A stretch of DNA of 64,000 nucleotides, taken from NCBI GenBank assembly GCA_011032825.1, contig JAADJZ010000024.1, positions 496,001 through 560,000 of the forward strand, given 5' to 3'. This document shows positions 11,736-24,073 of this stretch, in pieces. Both the position numbers and the translations under genes were made by a program. The notes beneath the pieces were generated by a model. That model had not been told where the DNA came from. It ran no database searches and saw only the letters and a list, made by a program, of their open reading frames with translations. This DNA is from Massariosphaeria phaeospora (lineage: Eukaryota; Ascomycota; Dothideomycetes; Pleosporales). Each line of letters starts with the position of its first letter. The first letter of the stretch is position 1.

Positions 11736-13460
11736 ATGGGTAATCAGCAATCCAGTGGCAAGAACAAAGGCGGCGTGGTTGACGGTCTGCCTCTAGAACG
11801 CGAGAACTATCGCTCTTTTGACAGGTCTGATACCAAGGAATCCACCCGGTCACTGCGCAACTCCATCAGATCGAAGATCCCAGGCAGTGGCAAGACTGAC
11901 AGTCCTAGGAACTCGGTCGCTAACCTCAACGACACCAATGGCGGCGTGGACAAGTCTGACGCCGCATCGACCAAGTCGGCAAACAGTAAGGGTGTGAGCC
12001 GATCGCGTCGAGGTTCAACTGCCTCTGGCACTTCCGCCCAGGTCTCGGCCATCGAAATAGCAGCCAAGGACGACGCACTTGATGCCCCGCAACCTCCGCC
12101 ATCGCCTGTACATGGTGCTTCTGTCGGGACAGGGCACGGGTCCGTGAACAAGGCCCAGCGGACCGGCGAGGTCGACCATGTGTCTGACGCACCCCCTACT
12201 GGAGTGCCTCTCCCTTCGAGCACGCAAAGACCAGGCGAATCCATCCTACAGAAGACAGGCCAACCGATTCCTCGGCTTCCCGACGCACCAACAGTACACG
12301 ATGGGGCAGGGTCTCCCGTGGAAATCGGCGCATTGAAGAGCATGGATCTTGACGATATGATCCAGCGGCTACTAGACGCGGCATATACCGGAAAGGTCAC
12401 GAAGACGGTTTGTCTGAAGAATGCCGAGATATTCGCTATCTGCTCGGCCGTGCGGGAGGTCTTCCTCGGCCAGCCAGCCCTGCTGGAGTTGGCTGCGCCG
12501 GTCAAGATTGTGGGCGATGTCCACGGACAGTATACCGACCTCATTCGCATGTTCGAGATGTGTGGTTTTCCTCCAAATTCCAACTACCTCTTCCTCGGCG
12601 ATTACGTTGACCGAGGGAAACAGAGCTTGGAAACCATACTCTTGCTGTTGTGTTACAAGCTCAAGTTTCCCGAGAACTTCTTTCTTTTGCGGGGGAACCA
12701 CGAATGCGCCAACGTAACCAGGGTCTATGGCTTCTACGACGAATGCAAGCGACGGTGCAATATCAAAGTCTGGAAAGCCTTTGTTGATACTTTCAATACT
12801 CTTCCTATCGCCGCCATAGTTGCGCAGAAGATTTTCTGTGTACACGGTGGTCTCTCCCCGAGCTTGTCTCACATGGACGATATTCGCCAGATCGCACGAC
12901 CTACAGACGTTCCAGACTATGGGTTACTGAACGACCTCTTGTGGAGCGATCCAGCAGACATGGAGAATGATTGGGAGTCGAACGAACGAGGAGTTAGTTA
13001 CTGTTTCGGAAAGAAAGTCATTATGGAGTTCCTGGCGCGGCACGAATTCGATCTTGTCTGCCGAGCACACATGGTTGTTGAAGACGGATACGAGTTCTTC
13101 AATGATCGAATTCTTGTCACCGTTTTCTCTGCACCGAATGTAGGTGTTTGCAGGACTTGTTGGAAAACCACACTTGCTGACTATATCAGTACTGCGGCGA
13201 ATTCGATAATTGGGGTGCTGTCATGTCCGTCTCAGGGGAACTGCTTTGCAGTTTCGAGCTTCTCAAGCCCCTCGATTCGAGTGCATTGAAAAGCCACATC
13301 AAGAAGAGCAGGAACAAGCGGCAGAGCATGCTGAATTCACCAGTACGTACCTTGGTCCGGTGACTAACTGAGCGACATTTGAGTCTCAGGGTCATATATA
13401 TATATACACTTAACTGACTCGGGTCTGCAGCCTGCAAATCAATATCCGCAGAGTTACTAA
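11736..13460 (+). CDS. PPZ1: PPZ-type serine/threonine protein phosphatase
   Basis: Three exons, 11736-13139, 13190-13342 and 13431-13460, encode 528 residues. The start MGNQQSSGK fits an N-myristoylation signal (Gly2, Ser6) as in fungal Ppz proteins. A Ser-rich disordered region of about 200 residues precedes the PP1-like catalytic domain. Metal-binding and catalytic motifs are complete: [28 protein letters not shown] and [13 protein letters not shown]. The first intron splits SAPN from YCGEFDN, and the domain ends [19 protein letters not shown]. Ppz enzymes control K+ and Na+ homeostasis, wall integrity and cell-cycle entry. The last exon adds only ten codons including the stop. A second possible 3' exon lies just downstream (see 13479-14000). 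Confidence 0.92.
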
Positions 13461-13478
13461 CATGCTACCTTTGTGTAG

Positions 13479-14000
13479 GGTGCTAACACTGGGGATACAT
13501 CTCCAGACATAAGAAAAAAGATTTATTCGCAGGACCTCAATTACTATGGGAAAGTTGACAAATATACATTGGCGGATGAACAGGAGCGCCATCGTCTTCG
13601 GAATGATTTCAATCGCATGAGGCGCCCTTTGGATTCGGAAGACGTGGAAATACTCGATAACCCTACAGTCAGCAAAACGCCTACAACGACACCCAGCCTT
13701 CCGAGCAGGCCCGCAGTTCCGCGCGTTTCGGATGTGAGTTCATCCGATTCATCCGATGACGAGGATCATGAAGACGAGGATGCTGATGGCCGAGCGGAAA
13801 CTCGTGAGAAGAATCGGGCGCTATGGAAGTCGACTCTGCCGCAGAGCGGGTTCGTGAATGAACCGGGCAACATTAACCCTGGCTACGCATACGACCATGT
13901 CGATCAAGACAACACGCCGTCGGAGACATATGAAGCTCGTTTCAGGCGCGAGCAGCTGGAAAAACGGCAGCGGAGACTTTCAAACATCTTTCATTCCTAG
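13479..14000 (+). CDS. Candidate alternative 3' exon of PPZ (173-residue acidic/charged tail)
   Basis: The frame is open from 13479 to a stop ending at 14000 but has no ATG in its first third, so it cannot easily be a gene on its own. It begins exactly after an acceptor (GTGTAG, with a TACTAAC branch-like site about 20 bases upstream), and the in-frame codon before it is the TAG of that acceptor. It is in phase with the donor at 13343. Splicing 13342 to 13479 instead of 13431 would give a 692-residue PPZ. The tail has a basic start (IRKKIYSQDLNYYGKVDKY), an acidic Ser/Asp tract and a coiled, basic end (RRLSNIFHS). I do not recognise it. The alternative is the last exon of an overlapping gene whose first exon I cannot see. 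Confidence 0.45.
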   Translation, partial: GANTGDTSPDIRKKIYSQDLNYYGKVDKYTLADEQERHRLRNDFNRMRRPLDSEDVEILDNPTVSKTPTTTPSLPSRPAVPRVSDVSSSDSSDDEDHEDEDADGRAETREKNRALWKSTLPQSGFVNEPGNINPGYAYDHVDQDNTPSETYEARFRREQLEKRQRRLSNIFHS

Positions 14001-17000
14001 GTCTCGGGACATGCATGGGTCTTTGTGTGTCCCCCGCCAATTTACTCGTTCAGAACTCTCCACTCTCTCCTTTCTCTATTCATTATTGCGCGTGCGTGCG
14101 TGCGTGCGTTGCCATTTCTGGGGACGGCAAAAACGGATGGGCTTGGGCGTTCGAAAGACGGATGCGTTTGGGTGGAAATGAACTGTCTACGCTCTGCTCG
14201 CGCGGAGCGATCTACGCTTGTCTCGTTATCTCTCTCTTTTTCTTTTTCTTCATCAAGTTGGGGGCTTGCCGGTTTTTTTCCGGTGGTGGTGGTAATAGGA
14301 GGAGATGCATACATGGTTTTGGCTTTGGCGGAACGATTCACCCTCGGCTTGGTGTCTCGTGTAAGTGCATGGGAGCTGTTCGTGATCGCTTGGTTGATCG
14401 AGTTTTAGAGTAGGATTAGCTGAGCTGAACTGAGCTGGTAGCAGTAGTAGTAGTTGTAGTTGTAGCGTATGCCAATTAAAAACTCTATTCAAAAGGTGAA
14501 CTATCGGAACAGCGGCATTACGACATTACCTTCTTTGCCGGAAACGAGGAGCTGATTTGTATATGTAGCACAGTCTCTTATAGTCAGTCTTTCCTTCGGC
14601 GTCGAACAGCCTCATCGAGCACATCGCCCGGGACGTGCGGTGTGACAGAGGGAGTTGAATTGCGGACATGAGCGGTTTTCGAGAGTCACCTCACCTACCG
14701 CATCGCACTACACTACACTACGCTGCTGGTTTTCTCTGCGCCAACACACAGATCTGCGGTATCTACAGGGAAAATCGCGCTGTGGTTTTTGAGGTCGTTG
14801 GGGCCGGACTTCGCGCAGCGCTACGCAGCAACCTAGTTGCCGCATTGGGCAGGACGGACTCAAACACGCAGATAAACATGTTAACAGTACATGGAGGTTT
14901 CTACGGAGGCGGCTTCTGAGAGTTATTTCGTGGGGTTGGCGCTCTATGCGTGGTGGAGAATAGGATAGGGGATTGGGGTGAGATGTTTGCTTGTTTGTTC
15001 ATGTTTTGGGTTTGGGTTTGGTTCATGTCTTGGTCTTGGTTTTGGTTTTGGTTTTGGTTTTGGGGGGTTTTGGTGGGGACCGAGTTTTGAGATAGGTAGT
15101 TGACTGGAGTGGAGAGGAGAATAACGGCTGCGGGGGTGGGCGGCGGTGATGGCCGCGGCGCTGAGCGGTGATGATGGATGATGGCGGCGCTGTGGCTATC
15201 ATACGATTGAGGGGTTTGTTCTTGTTAGTGGGGTACGATTGAGCGGGAGGGGGTTGAGATGGCCAGATCAGACTCCGCTCTGAGCTGCTTGCGGAAACTT
15301 CTCGGAGCGGCCTGCGTTTGCGTTACTTATCCGCGCGCGTACCCTTCCTTCGCAGTAGGTAGACGCAAATGCCTCTGTGCGAGGAACGACCTTTGTTGGC
15401 GCTGCTCTACCCTAAGGATTTCCGGATGCGTGTCTGTTTTCCCTCTGTGTCAGGGTGCGGTGCTGAGGTATGGTGGTGTATGAGAGTAGAGCGATAGTGC
15501 TAGGCGCGGCTTTCTTTTTGTCTGTGGTTGAGAATCAGGACGTGGGATTTTATCTGTTGCAGAATGATCAAACATCTCCTTTTGGAAAACCTCTTTTGGT
15601 TTCAAGAGGTCTGGGTAGAACCTTGAGCGCGAGAAATGAAATCTTTACGCTGGGCATCGATTCGTTTGCGTTTCGAAGAGCGAAATGGTGACGGAGGTTT
15701 AGTACTGGCATGTCATAATCAGTACTTTGTTGCCTTGCTCCACGAACAAGTTTTAAACATCTGACCATGCGCGGAAGAAAACGGAGCCGCAAAGGACTGC
15801 GATCTGGTCCGCACAGCCGGCTCTGCAGAGATGCTGAATAGGAAGCTCTAAGAAATACAGAGGACGGAGTACAGGTGGTGACAGCCAGGCGGATTATTGA
15901 GCGGACCACGGGCGTAGTGATGGTGTTGGACCGGATTTGAAATGCGCCGTCCGCCAAGGAGGATAGGAATAGGTTGGCGAAGGTGCCCCATATAGCGAGG
16001 ATTACAGTATCGCATGCCAAGAATACGGAGTGGTGATGTGGTCTTGGTGTTGAGTCTTGGGCGGCCAAAATAGCACCGCCCGGGGCGTTGAGCCGCACAC
16101 GTGCCCGGAACTCGCCGAGCTAGCGGGGGCGCGGGCAACGACACGGCCCGAGACGACAATATCTCACCCACGCTGGCAAGCCATCATCGCCTCGTCGCAT
16201 CGTCTGCCCGAAGATGCTGCTGATGAATGATGTTGGTCAGCTCTCGCAACCATCGTCGCTGTCTTCGTATAGCGTTGCGAACGCCCTTGCTCGGTCATCC
16301 TCACCGGTTGACGTCCACGTCCTATGGCTGTGTCCATCAGCAACAAGCCTTCCGCCTCCCGCGTCGTCGCCGCGTCGTGTGCAGCGCTGACTCTGGGCAT
16401 GCGCGCGCCGCACCGCTGGCCGGGTTCGCTCTCTTCAACGGCCTGGAAATCCCACGCCGCGCACTTCCACAACCCCCCATGTCCCGCCTGCCAAGACATC
16501 AGCATCCAGGATGCTCGTTCCCTCCACGGCGGACACCGTCGTATCTCCGGTGCCGCCCGCACTCAGGAGGAACAACGCTGAGCGCCTAGAGAAACGTACG
16601 CGACAAGACTCGGCTGCTGGCCTCGGCTGGCCGAGCCTCGATGCTTGTCGCCGGTTCCTGCGTTTCGAAAGTGGACTGATTTCTAGGAGGCACTGCGTTT
16701 CCTCAGGTTTCGAAGGCCGCCCACGTCGGAGCCTCGGAGTCTTCGAGTGCAGCGGAGCCGACAGACCGACCGCCGTGCCGCCCCCTCGCCGCCAAGCCTG
16801 TGGCAGAGCGGCGTCTACTCCGGACCAACGCCCGCGAGGACGTGGCCAGACTGACGACTCAATTGTGGCAGCGGGATCCAGGATAGGCATGCTGGCGCGT
16901 CTGTCAAGTGTCAGCCCGCCCGTTAGGGCTCGGTACATGGCTCTAATTCGCCAGTGCCCAGCCTGCCAAGGTGTTCCAATTAGCCCGAGGTGAGGTTTCA

Positions 17001-18014
17001 GAAGCCACAGCAATCTTCCTCAGCATGGCCGCCAACGACGCCAATATTCGGCTCTCATCTGGCAAGTCTTTGTAAAAGTTTGCGGAAGCTTCGGAGGGCA
17101 CCAAAGACTGAGGATTTTCTCGTCCACTATCGTGTTGGTGGCTGCACACAACCTGACAATGATCATTCGGCTACTGCGCACGAGGATTCTCATACACTCT
17201 ACATTCGGATTGGCGCAATGCAGTATCTACACTCAGTCCGTACGAGATCATCGCGGGGCGGTCCTCAGGACACAGGTGCCAAAGGAAACCGCCGCGTGGG
17301 TCTCAACGCCACATGCCGCCCTCACACTGGTCGATGCAGCTCTTCGTTCTCCCTACCTAAATCGCCACCCGCCAATACAAAACACGGGGTCCAAGCAACT
17401 GTCACAAGTCTTGAGTCTGATGGACTCACTAGGCTAACGTAGCTTGCACATCTAGGCTGTTCTTAGCAACGTCGCCGCTTGGGGCTGCCAAAGCCTGGGG
17501 CTCCCACGCCAGATCCCCTATGCAGGGCTCAGGCCCCCAAGCTATGGACAAGTTGTTGCCCATGTTCACACATTTGGAGTGTTTCCCGGTACTGTCGAGT
17601 GTGTGACTTGGCCATCTTGGCTCTGCATGCGCGGACAGATTCCATGAGAGGCGCAAAGCGGCCTGAGAGGCGTCGTCGTATATCTATGGCTTGGACATTC
17701 CGCTCAGCTTGCTCCTCCCGGTACCGTCCTTCTCTTCTAAGCCTTCGTTATTCGCGCAGGTGCCTTCTTTTCTCGTCTAAGCCCCGGCGGTATCGTGCGC
17801 ACAGGTAGATCCTGCAGTCATCTTCACTCCAATCACTCGACGTGCACGTAGATCGTTTGCACCGACTTCTTATTAAGACTCTCCTTTTAGTATCTGATTG
17901 TCTATCTATATTTTAAATATCCCTCATCTTCCTTTTGGCGCGTCCATTAAACCGCTGTTACTTTCGCTACTTTTTACCTTGCTTCATTCTAATTTCACGC
18001 TACACTTTTCAATC
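14001..18014. other. 4-kb gene-poor interval
   Basis: No frame here resembles a protein. The first part is probably the 3' UTR of the preceding gene. G/T-rich simple sequence lies at 15001-15065 and short CGTG repeats near 14094-14109. The last few hundred bases serve the carbonic anhydrase promoter. The longest minus-strand frames (15568-16098, 16435-17013) have compositions typical of chance frames in GC-rich DNA. Confidence 0.5.
15001..15065. repeat. TTTTGG-type simple repeat
   Basis: Irregular repetition of TTTGGG and TTTTGG units over 65 bases, followed by G-rich runs. One strand is strongly G/T and could form G-quadruplex-like structure. Confidence 0.75.
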
Positions 18015-19153
18015 ATGCTTCTTAACACTCTCCTACTCGCTGGTACGGCCACTGCAACTTGTCTTCATGGACTCTCCAAGTTCAAGCGTGCTGAGGGCGA
18101 GGTCGAGGTGAACACCTTCGGATATCATGGTCTGATTGGCCCCTTCAACTGGGCATCTCTTGCGGAGGAGAACGCGCCATGCAAATCTGGAAAGGTCCAG
18201 TCACCCATCAATATTGGTTTGTCCTCGTGTTCTACAAAAGGGTCTGGCGTGACTAACACAGGCAGATGATACTATCCAGCTTGCGACGGAAAAGCCTATC
18301 CTCAATATCCCCGAACAACAATTTGTGTTCGAGAACCTAGCAACAACAATCGAGGTCCTCGCCAACGGAACCACCTCGTTCGGAGGCTCCGACTTCCGAC
18401 TACGGCAGTTCCACATGCACACGCCGTCTGAACACCGCATTGCACAAGAGTACTACCCCTTGGAAATCCACATGGTGCATGAGGGAATCAGTAAGTAAAA
18501 TCCATGTCGAAACACATAATGCATTTAACCCCGACCCGGAACCGCACACATGGCCCCCATGTCCCGAGCATGCCCCAAGCTTTACGAATCTGTTTCTGAC
18601 CCACCCCACAGCAAATCCTGCCGCCCTCGTCGTCATCGCGCTCGTATTCCAAGTCTCCGTCGAAGCGTCAGCCCCCATCATCGCCGGCCTAACCCCCCAC
18701 TTCGTTGACATCGCCAACCCGGGCACCAAGACCGACATCACTAAGCTCGACCTCTCCTTCCTGCAAGCCCACATCGACGCCTCCGACGTCTTCCAATACA
18801 CCGGCTCGCTCACCACACCGCCTTGCGCCGAAGATGTCAGCTTCCTGCTCGTCAAGGAGCCGCTCCCCATCGGCGTCAGCGACTTCAACACCATCAAGTC
18901 CATCGTCAAGTTCAACAGCCGCTACACGCAGAACTCCCTCGGCGAGGAGAACATGCTCTTCGTGGGCGAGATGTCCGGCACCGATGGCGCGCTGATGCCG
19001 CCGCCTGCCGCTGAGCCCCCGGCTGAGAGCAACGGCACCGTGGCTGCGGCGGCGATGACCAAGGGCCAGACCATCACCGTCACCGAGCTTGGTGGCCAGC
19101 CCACTGCCGTCGTGGCGGTTGTGGCGCGCAAGGACAGGAAGATGAGGGGTTAG
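18015..19153 (+). CDS. Secreted alpha-class carbonic anhydrase
   Basis: Exons 18015-18216, 18266-18490 and 18612-19153 encode 322 residues. A hydrophobic N-terminus (MLLNTLLLAGTATATC) looks like a signal peptide. The enzyme domain begins FGYHGLIGPFNWASL, continues with the substrate-side motif QSPINI, and then FHMHTPSEH and LEIHMVHEG. Those hold the three zinc-binding His residues and the Glu that orients them. Near the C-terminal end, YTGSLTTPPCAEDV is the Thr199-type catalytic loop. Alpha enzymes interconvert CO2 and bicarbonate and in fungi are usually extracellular. The last 60 residues are Ala/Pro-rich with no GPI signal visible. The second intron is 121 bases, longer than most here; the frame stays partly open inside it. 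Confidence 0.92.
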
Positions 19154-22089
19154 GTGCGTCGATGCTGCCTAATGTGCTGCCGTCTTATGGGACGGGGTAC
19201 ACCTAGAGGGGGGACGATCCTAGTATTCTTGTTGCTCAGTTACGCATAGCTTGGTGTTCACAGGAGGGGAAGAGGAGCAGCGTGGCTTCTCGCATATATC
19301 CGATGATGGCGACGACGACGATGTTACATCCGCGGGCGTCGCATCGCGTAGTATCTAATGGTAACCTTGTATAGGTTAGGTACCTCGACTCCTCTGGCCC
19401 CCAGGGCCTAGTGTTTTTGTTTGTTTTTTGTTTTTTGAATGTTGTGGATGTTCTGGATGTTAGTTCGGCGGTGGTGGTGCGAGATACCCTGTTATACCCT
19501 GTTAGACTAGAAGATGTGGAATATACTTTGATGTCCTGTCTGTCTGGTTGGTATTCCCGTTTTGTTTTCTATTCATCCTTTCGTGCTGTCGCTGTTGGCG
19601 AAGTCTTTTTTCTGGTCCTCCGTCCGTGTCTCGTCGTATTCCGTCTCCGTCTCCGTATCCGTCTCTGTTCCTCCTATCTCTTTCCCTCTATACTCCGTAC
19701 TTGACACTCTATGTGCTACCAGCCTATGCAAACAAATTCCAGCCCTACAAACTTGCTTACAACCATCATGCCATCCCCCCCACACACACACCACCATCCA
19801 TTCATCTTCCCAAGCAAGCCGCACAATACAATACCCGTCTTCAACACTTGCACATGCACATGCATGCACTCGATACAAGCCTTCTCCACCTCCAACGTTA
19901 GCATCTTAGCATCTTAGCCATCTTAGCAGCATCTTAGCGACTTGGCCGCCCCACCCAGCCACCGGTCCATCCATCCATCCCCCTTCGCATAAAAAAAAAA
20001 AATAAACTAAGTAACGCCGCCGCCGATCGATCGACCGAACAGATCGCGGGCGGGAAAAGCAACATAAGCTTACCCAAGGCACACTAATGGCATAGACACG
20101 CCACCTCATCCCGCACACAACACACCACATCAAGATCATCCAATGCGGGATACACGGGAACGAACTAAGCTCACCAAGCAACATCAAGCTCACTAAGCGC
20201 GCAAGCCGCACGCCGCAAGCTGCAAGCTGCAAGCCGCCGCAAAAGCAAGAAACCCAACAAACACATGTAGATATCAAGCGCCACCCACCACAGACTAAAC
20301 CCCATCCCGTAGTGCTGAGTGCGCATACGAATACGAAGAGCGAGCAACACCAAGCTAAGATAATAGAGACTAGCAGGTACATTTACATTTACATTTATCT
20401 CAATCTATCTACCGCTTTGAACAAAGCAGGTGAAGATCTTATGTATCAATCAACATCTTGTCCTAACTAACTTAACTTGCCCCAACTACCACGTCTCGTC
20501 TTATCTTGTCTGGTCTCATCTCATCTCGCCCGTCCGGCCAGCATAAAGCATCGGGTATCATCCTATCCCAGCCTAGCCAGCCTGTCCAGCCCACCTAACA
20601 AGTCTTCGCAAGCTGAGCTTAAAGGGCGGAGCCTCCCTCCTTTAACCCAACCCGCCGACCCAACCCGCCGACCCAACCCAACCCACCTGTTTTCGTATGC
20701 GTATAGATATGTTTGTATTGTAGGTTGATTGTTTTTGTTGGGTGCAACTCTACTATACGAATCGACTCAACTCAATTCCGCACTCGCATCCTATCCCATC
20801 CCGCGCACTAAGAAGAACAAGAAGAAGAAGAAGAAAGCATTCAAAGTTGAAGATACAGGCTAAACCTCCAGAAGCCAGTCCACTACAAATCTACAGCGCT
20901 CCTCTTTTCTATCCCATACTCTCCCACACACTCTCCGTCCGCACTCAATATCGCGACTTTGTCTTATATGAAACAAATCCATATCCACGAAAGCAAGCCT
21001 GCACCTACATCTCCATAACTAAGACAGACAAAACTCACCTCAACTTAGCTTGGTACGTACTCTACTGCTACTCCTTCTACGCATTCTACTCATTCTACTC
21101 CGTACTCATTATACAGCTACTCCCTTTGCACTTCTTCCCCTTCCCCGTTCCATTCCCCTTCTCTTCCCCTTCCACAACTCCGCCAACTTCATTTCCCCTC
21201 TTTCAACCCTAGAATAGCAACACTAAGAGACACCCAACCCTAGCAGTACCGTCAGCCTCAGCCTCAGACTTAGACGATTAACCAAAACCAAAGCTCGTTG
21301 AGTTTGAGTTGAGTTGAGTTGAGTTGAACTTTTCTCCGTAGCTATGCGGGTGGGTATAGTACCGCAGTGCAGTACGCCATCCGTCGCGCCATTCCATTCC
21401 CTTCACGCCATTGTTTTTGGAAAATCTTTGCGATCCACGCGAGAAAGGAGTAAGTAGATGGATGGATGGACTTGTGACTATCTATTTGCCTAAATGCTAT
21501 TTCTCCATCGATTCGTACAACACAACACATGACATGAAAGACGCGGGTTTCTTCGGATTGCTTGCCTGCTTGCCTAGTTGCTCGCTCGTGGCACAGGAGA
21601 AAAGAAAGCCTTTAGTGCGCAGTAGCAGTTAGTAACAAGGTAGGTAGGGGAAAAGCCGTATCTATCGGTAGGAGGCCACCTATCGCACACCCGACCGTGG
21701 AACTAGGTAGGTAGGTGCCGGTATGACAGACGGTGTGATAAAGCTCCACCTCGCGACAATTAATGGCACACCCAAGTCAGTTAAGTCATTCATGATTACT
21801 TTAGTAATTACTTCTTTACTCTTACTAGGTAGGTAGGTAGTACTCCGAAGAGAAGAGCACAAGGCATAAACAAACATGCAGCAAAAAAGACACACACCAA
21901 GACACGCAAAAGAAGCTGCGTAATCGTACAACTCAGCATACACGAACGGACAGACGGACGGTATCGTACCCCGCCACCCCTCCTAGACAAGACAAAAAAG
22001 GGGAACCAAGTAAAGTAATGCCAAAAGCAATCAGGTAGGAAGGAGTCGGAAACTAGGTATACGGTAGGACGGCGGGAGGGATAACTCCG
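19154..22089. other. 2.9-kb gene-poor interval with microsatellites
   Basis: Lies between the carbonic anhydrase and the 3' end of ERG4. It contains pyrimidine-rich stretches, CA/CATC repeats (about 19780-19990), an AAG run (about 20817-20837), a GAGTT repeat and several TAGGTAGG-type motifs between 21640 and 22060. I see no supported coding sequence. Confidence 0.5.
21305..21328. repeat. TGAGT pentanucleotide repeat
   Basis: About five tandem copies of TGAGT. Confidence 0.85.
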
Positions 22090-24073
22090 CTAGACGACAT
22101 ACTGCAAAGTCAAAACGTCAGATTTTGCTCTCTCATACGGTATAGTATGCGAGATGGGGGAGGAGGAGGACTTACGGGAATGAAAAGATACGGGACCTGC
22201 TTCTCGTACAGCGTCCACGCCTCGCCGTACGTCTCGCGACAGCGCTGAATGTCGCGCCGCGCGCGATGCGCAATCATAGCGCAGAAGAAGACGGAATAGA
22301 ACCACGGGAACGGGGACGCGAAGCCGGTGATCAGGCCCCAGGACACGGCGAAGAAGACGTCGCACGTGTAGTGGATTTTGCGCGCCTTGCCGTCTGACGT
22401 GAGGTGTTAGCGGCATGCAGGCCAAATGGGTTACCGCATGTGGTATGCTAGAGGCAAGTACTTACACCATCCATCGACCAGGATCTTGTTGCCGTGCTTG
22501 GTGGGAATGGTCTTGGGGTTGGCGATGCGGCCGTACTTGAAGTAGGGGAACGTGGTGCGCTCTTGTGCGACGCCGCGCTCTTCCTGTCGGAACTGGTTCT
22601 TCTGGCTGTTGGTCGTGTCCCAGACGTAGTAGACGCCGAGGTAGGCGACGGTCCACAGAGCGACGAACCAGGTTGGCCAAGAGTACTCTGAAGGGTGATG
22701 GGTTGCGAGGTATAGAGTAGAGTGGCAGTAGGAGAGGGGAACGCCGGCCATGTTCCAGAAAATCAGCATGAAGCCCAGCTTTTCATAATACATATCCCTA
22801 GTTGCGGCCTGTTAGTATATGCTCTCATGTGTACAATTTCCGAGGTGTCTCGATCTGACATACCAGGTGGTAATAATCATGTGCTCTCCTTTTGCGCAGG
22901 CACCAGCATAAAGATAGTGCGCGAGCATCAGAAAGCATGCCTCTTTCGAGACGTAGCCATAGTCCTCGTACTGTTTCAAGCACGCGCCCATGGTCAGGAA
23001 GGTGATGATGAACCACGGAATGCGGACTTCAAGAAACATCTTGAAGTCCAAGATGCCAAAAAGCCTGGGGTTGAGTTCGGCTCCTAGGAAGTAGTCATAG
23101 ATGGGGTAACCAGTCATTCGCATAGTGGCACCACGAGCCAGAGCCGAGGCGTAGGCAATGAATGCGCAGAGGAAGCCGGAGATGATGGCGACGGACATAA
23201 TGGAGCCGAATTCGTCGATAAGGGTGTACATCTTAAAGACACCTGTAAAATGTAGAGTCAACGCGATGGCAATGCTGGTGTAGTAGGACCACATAGCGGA
23301 GCAATAGTAGTCAAGCTGTTTGCCGCCCAGATGCGGGACCGGCTTGCCCTTGCGGTACACACCAGGCATGTACATGTAGAATGCCATCTGCACTAGTCCA
23401 AAGAACCAGTAGATCTGCCATGCCTTGTTGGTGGGGAAGGCTTCCGTCTTAATAAGGGTCACCATATGGCCGAAGAAGGCCTTCCAACTCTCCCCTTCAG
23501 CCGGCCTGGGGAATTTCCCGTCGTAGAAGGTGGTTCCAATCCACATGTAGTACATCAGAGCTGGGAAGCCGGTCATCATTGCGCTCATGCCGAGTGTGCC
23601 GCCAAACTCTCTCCGGCCGGAGGTATCGACTGGGGCAAAGTCCTCCTCAACTTCGATGCGCATTTTCTCGGCCTTGCTAAGCTTGCCGTTAGCAGACCCA
23701 TTGGTGTCTCCATTTGCGTGGCCATTTGCGTGTCCGTTCGCGTGTCCGTTCACGTGTCCGTTCGCGTGCCCGTTCGCATACCCGTTCGTGTAGTGCGTCC
23801 CATCGAGCGCAGCAGAACCATTCGCCGGCTTTATTCCCAACAGCGTCAAGTTGTTGAGCATCTCCGGCTCCGGCGTGGAGTCGTCGGTGCTGTCCGAAGC
23901 CACACCCCTTCTCGTGTATTTCCTGCGACCGGGCGTCTCGACGAAGCCAGGCTTGTTTGGTTTGCTGGTTGACACGCACGTCAGCCTGTGGTTCTCGGGA
24001 TTCCGTGCGCCGCTGCGTCCAAAACATACCTTGGCGTCTTCCCGGTCCTCGACCGCGTCTGTCGTTCGCTCAT
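22090..24073 (-). CDS. ERG4: Delta24(28)-sterol reductase
   Basis: Five exons on the minus strand (24073-24030, 23964-22864, 22797-22466, 22393-22176 and 22101-22090) encode 568 residues. The ERG4/ERG24 membrane domain is clear from [57 protein letters not shown] and [20 protein letters not shown]. The ending FIPYVV mirrors yeast Erg4 and is restored by the last intron. The enzyme reduces the C24(28) double bond in the final step of ergosterol synthesis in the ER. The sequence fits ERG4 better than ERG24 because of the [10 protein letters not shown] and [13 protein letters not shown] motifs. The N-terminal ~100 residues are an extension with an Asn-Gly-His-Ala repeat. Introns are 48-95 bases, all GT-AG; exon 5 codes only three residues and the stop. 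Confidence 0.93.
23706..23790 (-). repeat. 12-base coding minisatellite (NGHA repeat) in ERG4
   Basis: About seven copies of a 12-base unit coding Ala-Asn-Gly-His with slight variants ([16 protein letters not shown]). It lies in the cytosolic N-terminal extension. Confidence 0.85.

Noticed and set aside
15568..17013. Minus-strand frames of 176 and 192 codons in the gene-poor interval
   Set aside because: No domain, no codon pattern and no plausible splice structure; typical chance frames in GC-rich DNA.
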